A program made the translations under genes and the position numbers. This document shows, in pieces, positions 44,096 through 53,151 of a DNA stretch of 64,000 bases. A model generated the notes under the pieces. The model was given only the letters and a program-made list of their open reading frames with translations, was not told the DNA's origin and ran no database searches. The DNA comes from Bacteroidota bacterium (lineage in GTDB: Bacteria > Bacteroidota > Bacteroidia > B-17B0 > Aurantibacillaceae), in the NCBI GenBank assembly GCA_021155905.1, contig JAJNBG010000011.1, positions 62,001 through 126,000 on the forward strand, written 5' to 3'. How positions within the stretch are numbered: position 1 is the first letter of the stretch; each line of letters starts with the position of its first letter.

Positions 44096-44123
44096 AAAAA
44101 AGGGGGATTTAATCCCCCTTTTT
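44096..44123 (+). terminator. Rho-independent terminator
   Basis: A stem AAAAAGGGGGAT/ATCCCCCTTTTT with a very short T/A loop and a T-run, 18 nt after the M49 stop. Confidence 0.9.
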
Positions 44124-44139
44124 CATTACCCAAAATTTG

Positions 44140-44147
44140 TACTTTTG
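44140..44147 (+). promoter_or_regulatory. -7 element TACTTTTG
   Basis: An exact TAnnTTTG match ending 4 nt before the ATG at 44152 (spacer AACC), implying a leaderless message. Confidence 0.6.
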
Positions 44148-44151
44148 AACC

Positions 44152-45432
44152 ATGAAATTAATTCTACGAACGCACTTGATCTTATTGTCCATTTGCTTGA
44201 TGGCTAAGACCGGCTTTTCTCAATGGGGACAAATTCCGGACAAGGCTTGTTATACGCCATCTTCATTTGGAATATCCTATAATTCTCCAAATTATTTTTT
44301 AACGGATAGTGCCGCAATATACGCGTATCATACAATAGGAGGAAACACCCAGGCTACTACTTTATCGTATTATCTGTGTGAATCAACTGATGATAATGTA
44401 ACGGCTCAAAATTTCTCCAATGGTATTGGTGGTTTAGGCTGCTGTTCTTCCAAACAGATCATTCCTTTGAATAAGAACCAGGTGGTTTATTCTCAAAATA
44501 GTTTCTTATCCACGAAAGTAATTTTGAAGACGAATAACAGTGCATTGACTTTATTCACCGTGCCGGGATTCGAAAACACGTTTACTGCAACCGCTAATCA
44601 ATCTGTTTATTGTATTTGGCGAAAGTATACGTTTACCAATAATTACTTGTTTTTTAACAGGTACATCAACGGGGGAACCTACACGGATACGTTAAAATAT
44701 TATGGAATTAAAACAATGCCGAAAATTTATTTCTCGAGCGATTCGGTTGGATATATTTTTGGTAAGGACGCTGCCGGACAAAATTATGTAGCGCGTACCA
44801 ATAACTATGGTGTCTCCTGGGCAAAAGTTTTGGTTCCTGTATCAGAAGTAACTGATCTTAAGTTTGAAGGCAATACCGGTTATGCTGTTGGAGCAGGAGG
44901 TATGGTTTATCAATCTTTGGATAACGGAATTAACTGGTTACAGGCGCCCGGTTTTACTACTAAGAAATTAAATTCAGTGAGTGTCATGAATTCAAAATGT
45001 TATATAGCAGGTGATAGCGCCGCGCTTTTTCATTCATTCAATTTTGGTTTAAACTGGGTTCAGGATACTGCCAATATCAGCGGTAACATAGATTGGGTGA
45101 GGATCACTGCCTACGACCAAATTTATTTTCAGTCATCAAATAAATTGTATAAAAAAGGGTATTACAGTTCCGTTTCGGAAATCAACAAGAGTAAAGATTT
45201 TTCTTTAGTATTATTCCCTAACCCGGCCACTGATAAAATAAATATTCAGTTTCCCATTGCTATGGGAGAAAAGTATACAATTTCAGTGCTGAATTATTTG
45301 GGGCAGGAAATTTTTATGACAGAGAATGATACCGAAATAGATATACATGATTTGGCATCCGGGATGTATTCAATTATAGTAACTTCCTCAAAGAAGGAAT
45401 TCTACAAAGGTACATTCATTAAAACGGAATAA
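44152..45432 (+). CDS. T9SS type A cargo with BNR/YCF48-like propeller repeats
   Basis: A 426-residue exported protein. The signal peptide is MKLILRTHLILLSICLMAKT, cut near GFSQ. The middle contains YCF48/BNR-type propeller phrases: GYAVGAGGMVYQSLDNGINW, then CYIAGDSAALFHSFNFGLNW. The C-terminus is a type A sorting domain (LFPNPATDKINIQFP to YKGTFIKTE). Such propellers often bind other proteins or glycans; a specific role is not visible. The promoter box abuts the ATG. It is convergent with a flavin reductase gene; only 22 nt separate the stops, with no terminator. Confidence 0.88.
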   Translation: MKLILRTHLILLSICLMAKTGFSQWGQIPDKACYTPSSFGISYNSPNYFLTDSAAIYAYHTIGGNTQATTLSYYLCESTDDNVTAQNFSNGIGGLGCCSSKQIIPLNKNQVVYSQNSFLSTKVILKTNNSALTLFTVPGFENTFTATANQSVYCIWRKYTFTNNYLFFNRYINGGTYTDTLKYYGIKTMPKIYFSSDSVGYIFGKDAAGQNYVARTNNYGVSWAKVLVPVSEVTDLKFEGNTGYAVGAGGMVYQSLDNGINWLQAPGFTTKKLNSVSVMNSKCYIAGDSAALFHSFNFGLNWVQDTANISGNIDWVRITAYDQIYFQSSNKLYKKGYYSSVSEINKSKDFSLVLFPNPATDKINIQFPIAMGEKYTISVLNYLGQEIFMTENDTEIDIHDLASGMYSIIVTSSKKEFYKGTFIKTE

Positions 45433-45454
45433 GCTATTTGTTTCGAAGTGAAAA

Positions 45455-46303
45455 TTAGTTTGCAAGTAAAACACACCAGGCTTCTTTCACTTTATTAACT
45501 TCTAATAAAGTTTTGGCATACTGATGTTTTTCATTCTCGGATGCAAATGTTTGTGAGAGTGATTTGTTATAGGTTTCAATTTCTTCTTTAGTGGGTAACA
45601 CCTCAATGTTGCCTAATTGTCCTAAATTATTACCGGTTAATACAGGACTGTTTTTAATAGTTCCGGGAATTGTATCAACTCCGATGCCAATCGTGGTTAT
45701 AGGTTTTTCAATTTCAAACAGCGCATCGCCGTGAGCTCTGCAATACCAGTTTCCACCCATGCGCGCTACAAGATCTATTTTTTGCTGATCGATTAATTTA
45801 TGTTCATTGAGTACAGATTCGCTGATGTGTATTTTGACAATTTCACACATCACCAAATTACAGTTGCCAATTTCTTTTACTTCAAAGACTTTACACTCCA
45901 GTTGTACTGGACTTTCTTTAACGCGCATTGGTTTCACCAAATCAGAAGCGATGGGTGTGAAGCCGGCTTTTGTAAATTCACTAATGCCTTTTGGATAAGG
46001 ACTGCTTGTAAGGCTCATTTGGTGCACCATGTTAAAATTGACGATATTGATCACACATTCCGGAACCTCCAAAACATTCAGGTGGGTATCTTTTGCAAGA
46101 CCTGTTTTTCCGCTAATGTTTGGAGAAAAAATAGCAATCGGTGGTTTCGCTGCGAATACATTAAAAAAACTGAAGGGGGCTAGGTTGTGATTCCCGGCGG
46201 CGTCTACTGTGCTCGCAAAACAAATGGGGCGTGGGCCAACTGCCCCAAGTAAGTATTGATGTAATTGGGGAACCGGTATTTCTTTTGGGTCGATTGTCAG
46301 CAT
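45455..46303 (-). CDS. Flavin reductase family protein (FMN-binding split barrel)
   Basis: A 282-residue protein with the flavin reductase-like FMN-binding domain at the N-terminus: LLGAVGPRPICFASTVDAAG, then HNLAPFSFFNVFAAKPPIAI, the flavin-contacting strands. FNMVHQMSLTSSPYPKGISEF is the typical following loop. The C-terminal 100 residues are specific to a Bacteroidetes subgroup. It may supply reduced FMN or bind flavin in a redox step. It sits 23 nt downstream of the RetSat-like oxidoreductase gene on the same strand, so the two are probably co-expressed. Confidence 0.9.
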   Translation of the reverse strand: MLTIDPKEIPVPQLHQYLLGAVGPRPICFASTVDAAGNHNLAPFSFFNVFAAKPPIAIFSPNISGKTGLAKDTHLNVLEVPECVINIVNFNMVHQMSLTSSPYPKGISEFTKAGFTPIASDLVKPMRVKESPVQLECKVFEVKEIGNCNLVMCEIVKIHISESVLNEHKLIDQQKIDLVARMGGNWYCRAHGDALFEIEKPITTIGIGVDTIPGTIKNSPVLTGNNLGQLGNIEVLPTKEEIETYNKSLSQTFASENEKHQYAKTLLEVNKVKEAWCVLLAN

Positions 46304-46326
46304 GAAAAAGATTTATGTGGAATAGA

Positions 46327-47844
46327 TTAACTGGCCTTTTTTATTTTGGTTATCAATTCGGGATCACCTAAAATTTCCGTACAGGTCACAACGGAACTAA
46401 CGGTTACGCCCATGACTCCATGCAAATTTAAATTCTGGCCTGTTAAAAATAAATTGCTCACTTTAGTTCTGGGTGTAATAAATGTTTTCAGAGGCTCTTT
46501 ATAATCCTTAATAGCACCATAAAGGGAACCATCTTTGCCGCCTATATAGTCACGATAGGTAATAGGCGTGGCACTTGTATAAGACTGCACTTTTGACCTG
46601 AGACCCGGAATTCTCTTTTCGAGGGCGTCGAGTAATTTTTCGGATTTCTCAATTTTAAACGCTTCGTAATCATCTCCCCGGTAATTTATATTGTTTGGGA
46701 TAATGCTTTTGGTATGAGCCCATTTTTCACATTCTTCAAAACGCATGTAGGCCATAGCGGTAAAATTTTCGGTAAAACCCGGATGCCTGGAATTTGTATT
46801 TCCAAAAACGGCAACGGATTCAGGCCATTTATTTACATCATAAAAAGGACCTGCCCATACGTCCGGATTAATAAGGTGATAGATATTGTGATCCAGATGT
46901 TCAAATGAATTTGGCTTCGTCACAACGTTTAATAAAAAAGCAGAGGTGGTGTATTCCAGGGTCTTAAGACGATTTTTGTACGCCGGACGTAATTGAGGGC
47001 CCTCTACCATATCAATGGTCTTGCTTAAATCAATGGCTGATACAAATGTTTTTCCTTCAATTCTTTCTCCATTAACCAGTTCAACAGATTCAATTTCATT
47101 ACCATTAAAAACAAAGCGGACGGCTTCATGGTAATTCAAAATTTCACCACCCATCGCCTTAATGTTTTTACTCATGATCTTTGCAATCTGGGCACTGCCA
47201 TCAATGCAACGGTAGGAACTTTCGATGTAAGAATTGACTACTAAAGCATGAACGTAAAAAGGAGATTTTCCAGCAACACCGGCATAAAGCATATTATTGC
47301 CACCAATTACTTTTTGGAGTTTCTTATCGGTAAATATTGAATTGATAACGGATTCAGAATCAATTTGTAGATGCCAGGCATTGGTAAAATCTTTCTTTTC
47401 ACTGGAAAGATTATACATTGGAAAATCAGCACAAGCTTCCCTGACCTTTTGAATGTATATTTCTAACGCTTTTCTCTCGTGGGGAAAAATGGCGGCTAAT
47501 TTTTCAATAAAATTTTCGTAACCCTGGGCGTGCGGATACAATTGATCATCTCCCTCAAATGAAATTACATCAAAAGCATCTTCGTTTAACTTTTGTAATT
47601 TCAAATCCTTCATGATATTGAAGTATTGAAAATAACGATTCAGGTTTTGTCCTTCTGCTAACCCTCCTACGTAATGAACCCCCGTTTCAAAAACGGTTTT
47701 GTCTCTACTGTATATCTGCAAAGAACCACCTATTTGCCTGTTTTTTTCCAAAACGCAAACTTTCATGCCATGCTTGGCTAAAATGTAAGCAGTGCATAAA
47801 CCTCCAAGGCCGCTCCCAATTATTACAACGTCGTATTTACTCAT
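46327..47844 (-). CDS. FAD-dependent oxidoreductase, phytoene desaturase/RetSat-like
   Basis: A 505-residue flavoprotein. The N-terminal dinucleotide motif is DVVIIGSGLGGLCTAYILAK, followed by VCVLEKNRQIGGSLQIY. GVHYVGG and the C-terminal FAD segment FLTGQNLNLHGVMGVTVSS match the CrtI/CrtISO/retinol-saturase branch. Substrates in this family are carotenoids, retinoids or other polyenes. No carotenoid or flexirubin genes are visible here, so the substrate is open. It is membrane-associated by family but has no clear span. The flavin reductase gene follows on the same strand. Confidence 0.9.
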   Translation of the reverse strand: MSKYDVVIIGSGLGGLCTAYILAKHGMKVCVLEKNRQIGGSLQIYSRDKTVFETGVHYVGGLAEGQNLNRYFQYFNIMKDLKLQKLNEDAFDVISFEGDDQLYPHAQGYENFIEKLAAIFPHERKALEIYIQKVREACADFPMYNLSSEKKDFTNAWHLQIDSESVINSIFTDKKLQKVIGGNNMLYAGVAGKSPFYVHALVVNSYIESSYRCIDGSAQIAKIMSKNIKAMGGEILNYHEAVRFVFNGNEIESVELVNGERIEGKTFVSAIDLSKTIDMVEGPQLRPAYKNRLKTLEYTTSAFLLNVVTKPNSFEHLDHNIYHLINPDVWAGPFYDVNKWPESVAVFGNTNSRHPGFTENFTAMAYMRFEECEKWAHTKSIIPNNINYRGDDYEAFKIEKSEKLLDALEKRIPGLRSKVQSYTSATPITYRDYIGGKDGSLYGAIKDYKEPLKTFITPRTKVSNLFLTGQNLNLHGVMGVTVSSVVTCTEILGDPELITKIKKAS

Positions 47845-47931
47845 AAAATAGCTAGTTCAAGTATAAACAATTTTCCAAAATAAAGTTGAAGTATTTATTA
47901 ATAAGTATTACTTTTAAGTTCATCAAATTTA

Positions 47932-50400
47932 ATGGCCAGGACACTACATTTTTACGCTTTTTTGCTGCTTGTTTTCTTTAGCCGGAATTTCTGTGCGCAA
48001 AGTTATACAATTAGTGGGAAAGTTTTTGATTCTGAGTCAAAAGAACCTTTACCCTTTGTCCCGGTTCTGATTAAAGGAACCACTGTTGGCGGAACTACTG
48101 ATTTCGACGGCAACTATTCTATTACGACCGATAAACTTGGGGACTCCATTATCGCATCCTATGTAAGTTATAAAAAGCTAACCAGAGCTATTAAACGGGG
48201 AGTAACCCAGGTGGTTAATATGCCCATGGTTCTCGAAGGAGTTAATTTATTGGAAGTTGTCGTGAAGGCTGGTGAAAATCCTGCACATAGGATCATTAGA
48301 AACGTGATCGCCCATAAAGATTTTAACAATAAGCGAAGACTTGGTGCCTACCAGTATGAAACATATAACAAAGTTGAATTCGATTTAAACAGAATCCCAA
48401 AGGAAATGCGCGAACGGAAAATTTTCAAGCCTATCCAGTTTGTATTTGACAATGTTGATAGTATAAATTCCGGGGAAAAGCCATCCTTGCCAATTTTTAT
48501 AACAGAAGCCATTTCTGATATGTATTACCGGAGTGATCCGACTTTAAAAAAAGAAGTGATTAAGGCGAGTAAAGTCACAGGAATCGAAAATACGAGTGTT
48601 ACTTCTGTGATGGGCGATATGTATCAGAATATCAATATTTATGATAACCATATTTTGGTATTTGGTAAGGATTTTGTAAGTCCCATTTCTGATAATGCTT
48701 TTTTTTACTATAAATTTTATCTGGAAGATAGTCTGTTTATTGGCAGCACCCGGTGTTACCAGATTCGTTTTAAATCAAAGCGGCCACAGGAATTATGTTT
48801 TAGCGGTAACATGTGGATTGCCGATACAACCTGGGCAGTAAAAAGACTGGAAATGAGCATCCCGAAAGATGCCAATATCAATTTTATTAATGCCGCTAAC
48901 GTTGTGCAGGAGTTCACACAGGTTGACAGCACCTGGATGTTAAGTAAAGACAGGTTGATTATTGATTTTGCCATGAATAAAAATCAGGTTGGGATTTACG
49001 GACGCAAAACCACCTCCTATAAAGATTTTAAAATCAATCAGCCCAAAGATGTGAAATTTTATGAATTCGGAGATAAGATTGTAGTGGAAGATTCTGCCAT
49101 GAAACATACTGATGAATTCTGGAATAGTCACCGGCATGATAGTTTGTCGATCAGGGAAAAGAAAATTTACCACATGATTGATACCATTAAAACATTACCG
49201 GTTTACAAAACCTGGGTAGACATTTTTACCATTTTTGTATCGGGTTATAAAGTGGTCAATAATTTTGAGATCGGTCCTTATTTTAACCTGGTAAGTTATA
49301 ACCGGATTGAGGGAACGCGTGTGCGTTTTGGCGGAAGAACCAGTAGCAAGTTCAGCCGTTGGTACGAATTGCAGGGTTATGTGGCCTATGGATTTAAGGA
49401 TGAAAAATTTAAATACAGTCTTGGCTTTAAAAGTTTTATTACAAAAAAGCCACGTCGTCAACTCATCGGTATGACTTATAAAAGTGATTATGAAATTCTA
49501 GGACAGAGCCAGAATGGTTTTTCCCAGGATAATATTTTCGCCTCCTTATTTAGAACGAGTCCTTTAACCAACCTGACACGAGTTGACCAAACTTATGCAT
49601 GGTATGAGAGGGAATGGCTGGATGGCTTAACTTCAAGAATTACTTTCGCCGGGAGAACGATTACCCCCTTGGTAACCAGTACCTACCAGTACTATAAGAA
49701 TGACGGAAGCATTGGCACGAAAGAAAATATTAAGAATACTGAAGCAAGGCTCAATGTTCGTTTTGCTTACAAAGAAAAATTCATCAGCGGTGATTTCAGT
49801 AGAATCAGTTTAGGTACAAAATGGCCGGTGTTCCAGGTTAATTATGCTAAATCATTGCAAAATGCTTTCAGGGGAGAATATGATTATCAAAAAGTAGTAC
49901 TAAACATCTTCGATCGTATTCGTTTGATTTCCCTGCTTGGGTATACGGATTATACTGCTGAAGTGGGAAAAATTTACGGAGCAGTACCTTTTCCTCTGAT
50001 GGAGTTGCACGGCGGAAACGAAACCTACGTATACGATTACATGTCATTTAATATGATGAAGTATTATGAGTTTGCAAGTGATCAATACGCATCAGTAGGT
50101 GTGTTTCATCATTTCGAAGGGTTGTTGTTCAATAAAATCCCTTATGTGAAAAAATTAAAATGGCGGGAAGTTGTAACGTGTAAAGCATTGTGGGGTAGTG
50201 TGAATGAAAAGAACAGGAGAACATTGATATTCCCTACAACTTTAAATGCACTCGGAAATGAACCTTACGTTGAGTTTAGTGCAGGAATCGAGAATATTTT
50301 TAAAGTCTTCAGGATTGATGCGTTGTGGCGTTCCACGTACCTGAGGCCTAAAGCTATTGATAATTTTGGAGTTAAATTTGGATTTCAGTTGGCATTTTAG
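47932..50400 (+). CDS. DUF5686 / carboxypeptidase-like regulatory domain outer-membrane protein
   Basis: An 822-residue outer-membrane protein. The signal peptide is MARTLHFYAFLLLVFFSRNF, ending near FCAQ. Residues 25-105 are a CarboxypepD-reg-like domain (YTISGKVFDSESKEPLPFV to LLEVVVKAGENPAHRII). The DUF5686 region follows (NVIAHKDFNNKRRLGAYQYE onward), ending in a beta-barrel with many aromatic-flanked strands and a C-terminal Phe (GVKFGFQLAF), as in barrels recognised by BamA. This resembles TonB-receptor-like proteins without a plug; the substrate is unknown. lptB follows after a promoter. Confidence 0.9.
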   Translation: MARTLHFYAFLLLVFFSRNFCAQSYTISGKVFDSESKEPLPFVPVLIKGTTVGGTTDFDGNYSITTDKLGDSIIASYVSYKKLTRAIKRGVTQVVNMPMVLEGVNLLEVVVKAGENPAHRIIRNVIAHKDFNNKRRLGAYQYETYNKVEFDLNRIPKEMRERKIFKPIQFVFDNVDSINSGEKPSLPIFITEAISDMYYRSDPTLKKEVIKASKVTGIENTSVTSVMGDMYQNINIYDNHILVFGKDFVSPISDNAFFYYKFYLEDSLFIGSTRCYQIRFKSKRPQELCFSGNMWIADTTWAVKRLEMSIPKDANINFINAANVVQEFTQVDSTWMLSKDRLIIDFAMNKNQVGIYGRKTTSYKDFKINQPKDVKFYEFGDKIVVEDSAMKHTDEFWNSHRHDSLSIREKKIYHMIDTIKTLPVYKTWVDIFTIFVSGYKVVNNFEIGPYFNLVSYNRIEGTRVRFGGRTSSKFSRWYELQGYVAYGFKDEKFKYSLGFKSFITKKPRRQLIGMTYKSDYEILGQSQNGFSQDNIFASLFRTSPLTNLTRVDQTYAWYEREWLDGLTSRITFAGRTITPLVTSTYQYYKNDGSIGTKENIKNTEARLNVRFAYKEKFISGDFSRISLGTKWPVFQVNYAKSLQNAFRGEYDYQKVVLNIFDRIRLISLLGYTDYTAEVGKIYGAVPFPLMELHGGNETYVYDYMSFNMMKYYEFASDQYASVGVFHHFEGLLFNKIPYVKKLKWREVVTCKALWGSVNEKNRRTLIFPTTLNALGNEPYVEFSAGIENIFKVFRIDALWRSTYLRPKAIDNFGVKFGFQLAF

Positions 50401-50452
50401 GACTTCAAAAGGCATTCACATTTTTTGTAATTTCAAACGCTTATCTTTTGTT

Positions 50453-50460
50453 TATATTTG
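50453..50460 (+). promoter_or_regulatory. -7 element TATATTTG of the lptB operon
   Basis: An exact TAnnTTTG match, 20 nt before the ATG at 50481. Confidence 0.6.
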
Positions 50461-50480
50461 GTAGATATTAGTTGATACAC

Positions 50481-51206
50481 ATGATACTTCGTTCAGAAAA
50501 TTTAGTAAAAAAATATAAAAGCAGAACGGTTGCCAAAAACGTTAGTGTTCAGGTGCAGCAGGGCGAGATCGTTGGACTGCTTGGGCCGAATGGTGCAGGT
50601 AAAACAACTTCCTTTTATATGATTGTGGGAATGGTAAAACCAAATTCAGGCCGAATATACCTGGATAGTAAGGACATCACGGATGAGCCAATGTATAAGC
50701 GTGCCCAACTCGGTGTTGGATATTTACCACAGGAAGCGTCGGTTTTCAGAAAACTAAGTATAGAAGATAATTTACTGGCTGTTTTACAGATGTCAAAAAA
50801 GACCAAGGCGGAGCAGCAGTACAAAGTTGAAAGTTTGCTCGATGAATTTGCATTGCATCATGTTCGAAAAAACTTAGGAGATCAGTTATCTGGTGGCGAG
50901 CGCCGAAGAACTGAAATAGCAAGGGCATTGGCGACGGATCCAAAATTTATTTTATTAGATGAGCCATTTGCCGGAGTAGATCCAATTGCTGTGGAAGATA
51001 TTCAAAGTGTGGTTAGAAAATTAAAAGATAAGAACATAGGAATTTTGATTACGGATCATAATGTGCACGAGACTTTAAATATCACGGACAGGACTTATTT
51101 GTTGTATGCAGGAGAAGTAATTAAGTCGGGTTCCGCGGAAGATCTGGCAAATGATGAAATGGTAAGGCGTGTCTATCTGGGCAGCAATTTTGAATTGAGA
51201 AAATAG
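50481..51206 (+). CDS. lptB: LPS export ABC transporter ATP-binding protein LptB
   Basis: The ATPase that powers LPS extraction from the inner membrane by LptBFG. It has 241 residues from the ATG at 50481 ([17 protein letters not shown]); an in-frame TTG at 50472 is a less likely start. Walker A is GPNGAGKTT. The Q-loop is [16 protein letters not shown], which is typical of LptB. The signature [15 protein letters not shown] and Walker [14 protein letters not shown] follow, and the H-loop is in [10 protein letters not shown]. The next gene (Nramp) starts 2 nt after its stop, so they form an operon. No lptA/C genes are adjacent. Confidence 0.95.
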   Translation: MILRSENLVKKYKSRTVAKNVSVQVQQGEIVGLLGPNGAGKTTSFYMIVGMVKPNSGRIYLDSKDITDEPMYKRAQLGVGYLPQEASVFRKLSIEDNLLAVLQMSKKTKAEQQYKVESLLDEFALHHVRKNLGDQLSGGERRRTEIARALATDPKFILLDEPFAGVDPIAVEDIQSVVRKLKDKNIGILITDHNVHETLNITDRTYLLYAGEVIKSGSAEDLANDEMVRRVYLGSNFELRK

Positions 51207-51208
51207 AT

Positions 51209-53074
51209 TTGTCAACGAGCTCACATAAATCGTTAGATGAAGTTCACTCTTCGGTAAACACTTCCGGTAAGGGTGGGTTTAGAAAATTATTAGCGTTTAT
51301 TGGCCCTGCTTATATGATCAGCGTTGGTTATATGGATCCGGGAAACTGGGCTACTGATATTGAAGGCGGGAGCAAATACGGATATAGCCTCATCTGGGTC
51401 CTGGTTATGAGTAATCTGATTGCCTTGTTATTACAGAGTCACTGTGTGCGATTGGGTGTTGTTGCAGGGCGTGACTTAGCTCAGGCATCCAAAGATCATT
51501 ATTCTAAGTTTGTTAATTATTTTTTATACGTTTTAGCTGAAATTGCTATTGCCGCCTGTGACCTGGCAGAGGTAGTTGGTATGGCTATCGGAATTCATTT
51601 ATTATTTCCATCTATTTCTATTTTGATGGGTGTTTGTATCACGGTGTTGGATAGTTTCGTTTTACTATTTCTTTTAAATGCCGGAATTAAAAAACTGGAA
51701 GCTTTTATCATTTCCCTGGTGGCGATTATTGGTGTTTCATTTTTTATTCAGCTAATGATTGCGGAACCTGATGTCGTGGAAATTTCCAAAGGTTTGATCC
51801 CGGGTTTTGCTAATGAAAATGCGTTATACATTGCCATTGGAATTATCGGTGCTACTGTCATGCCTCACAATTTATACCTGCATTCTTCCTTGGTCCAGAC
51901 CAGACAATTTGAGCGTTCTCCTAAAGAAATCCGGAAGGCTATACGGTTTAATATCATTGATAGTGCTGTTGCTTTAAACCTGGCCTTATTCGTCAACGCG
52001 GCCATTTTGATTATCGCCGCGACCACTTTTTTTAATACCGGCGTTGAGGTGAAAGAGATTCAGGATGCACACCGAATGATGGCGCCAATGTTAGGGAGTA
52101 CTTTAGCGCCTTTATTGTTTGCCGTGGCGTTAATTGCCGCTGGCCAGAGTTCAACAATCACAGGAACCTTAGCGGGTCAGGTAATAATGGAAGGTTATTT
52201 GAATCTGCGTTTGCAACCATGGATCAGAAGATTATTAACACGATTAATCGCTATTGTCCCTGCGTTTTTAACTATCTATTTTTTTGGGGAAGAAAAAACA
52301 GGAGATTTGTTAGTGGCAAGCCAGGTCATTCTAAGCTTGCAATTAGGATTTGCGATTATTCCCCTGATACATTTTGTAAGCAATAAAAAAAGAATGGGAG
52401 AATTTGTTATTCCCATGTGGCAAAAAATTGCTTCCTGGATTTCCGTTACCGTGATTGTGTTTTTGAATTGTCAAATGCTGGTCAATAAAGTAACTGATTG
52501 GTTGGCTAGTTCTGACTATCCTGTATTACTGTGGGTAACAGTGATACCATTTATGATCTTATGCCTTGGAATTTTATTGTTCATTGTATTTGAACCTTTA
52601 TTTAAGAAAGCAAAGCACGAAGTCTCTACTCAGTTTCATGGTGAATTGCAAAAAATCACTTTTGAAAAACAAAGACCATATTCGTCTATTGCCGTTACCG
52701 TTGATTTTAGTACCAGTGACAATAAAGCAATTAATAAAGCACTGCAACTTGGAGGAAAGGAAGCGCATTATATTTTAATCCATATTTTAGAATCAACTAA
52801 CGCGGTGATGTACGGCGAGGATACAAATGATTACGAAAGAAGCGAGGATAGCAAAAACCTGCTAGCCTATAAGGACCAACTCAGCGAACAGGGTTACAAG
52901 TGTGAATTTAAGCTGGGCTTTGGTAATCCAAAGTCGGTAATCCCTACTCTTGTCACAAATTGTGATTTATTAGTGATGGGAACGCACGGACATACAAGGT
53001 TTAAAGACTTGCTGTTTGGAACAACCGTAGAGGGCGTAAGGCATAAAATTTCCATACCACTTGTTTTGGTTTAA
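51209..53074 (+). CDS. Nramp-family divalent metal transporter fused to a UspA domain
   Basis: A 621-residue protein. The TTG start lies 2 nt after lptB, and no ATG lies upstream of the first membrane segment. Residues 25-450 are an Nramp (MntH) transporter with metal-site motifs in TM1 (GYMDPGNWATDI) and TM6 (GATVMPHNLYLHS). Transport of Mn2+/Fe2+ with protons is expected. The last 150 residues form a universal-stress-protein domain: YSSIAVTVDFSTSDN, then GTHGHTRFKDLLFGTTVEGV with the ATP-binding G-x2-G-x9-G pattern. I know this Nramp-UspA fusion from Bacteroidetes. The Usp part may gate transport by nucleotide; this is inferred. Confidence 0.93.
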   Translation: MSTSSHKSLDEVHSSVNTSGKGGFRKLLAFIGPAYMISVGYMDPGNWATDIEGGSKYGYSLIWVLVMSNLIALLLQSHCVRLGVVAGRDLAQASKDHYSKFVNYFLYVLAEIAIAACDLAEVVGMAIGIHLLFPSISILMGVCITVLDSFVLLFLLNAGIKKLEAFIISLVAIIGVSFFIQLMIAEPDVVEISKGLIPGFANENALYIAIGIIGATVMPHNLYLHSSLVQTRQFERSPKEIRKAIRFNIIDSAVALNLALFVNAAILIIAATTFFNTGVEVKEIQDAHRMMAPMLGSTLAPLLFAVALIAAGQSSTITGTLAGQVIMEGYLNLRLQPWIRRLLTRLIAIVPAFLTIYFFGEEKTGDLLVASQVILSLQLGFAIIPLIHFVSNKKRMGEFVIPMWQKIASWISVTVIVFLNCQMLVNKVTDWLASSDYPVLLWVTVIPFMILCLGILLFIVFEPLFKKAKHEVSTQFHGELQKITFEKQRPYSSIAVTVDFSTSDNKAINKALQLGGKEAHYILIHILESTNAVMYGEDTNDYERSEDSKNLLAYKDQLSEQGYKCEFKLGFGNPKSVIPTLVTNCDLLVMGTHGHTRFKDLLFGTTVEGVRHKISIPLVLV

Positions 53075-53151
53075 CAGGTAATGCTGAAAAGAAATTAGAC
53101 AAAGTCATTTTTTTAGTTTAAAATTTCCCTTATTTTGCAGTAAAATAAACT

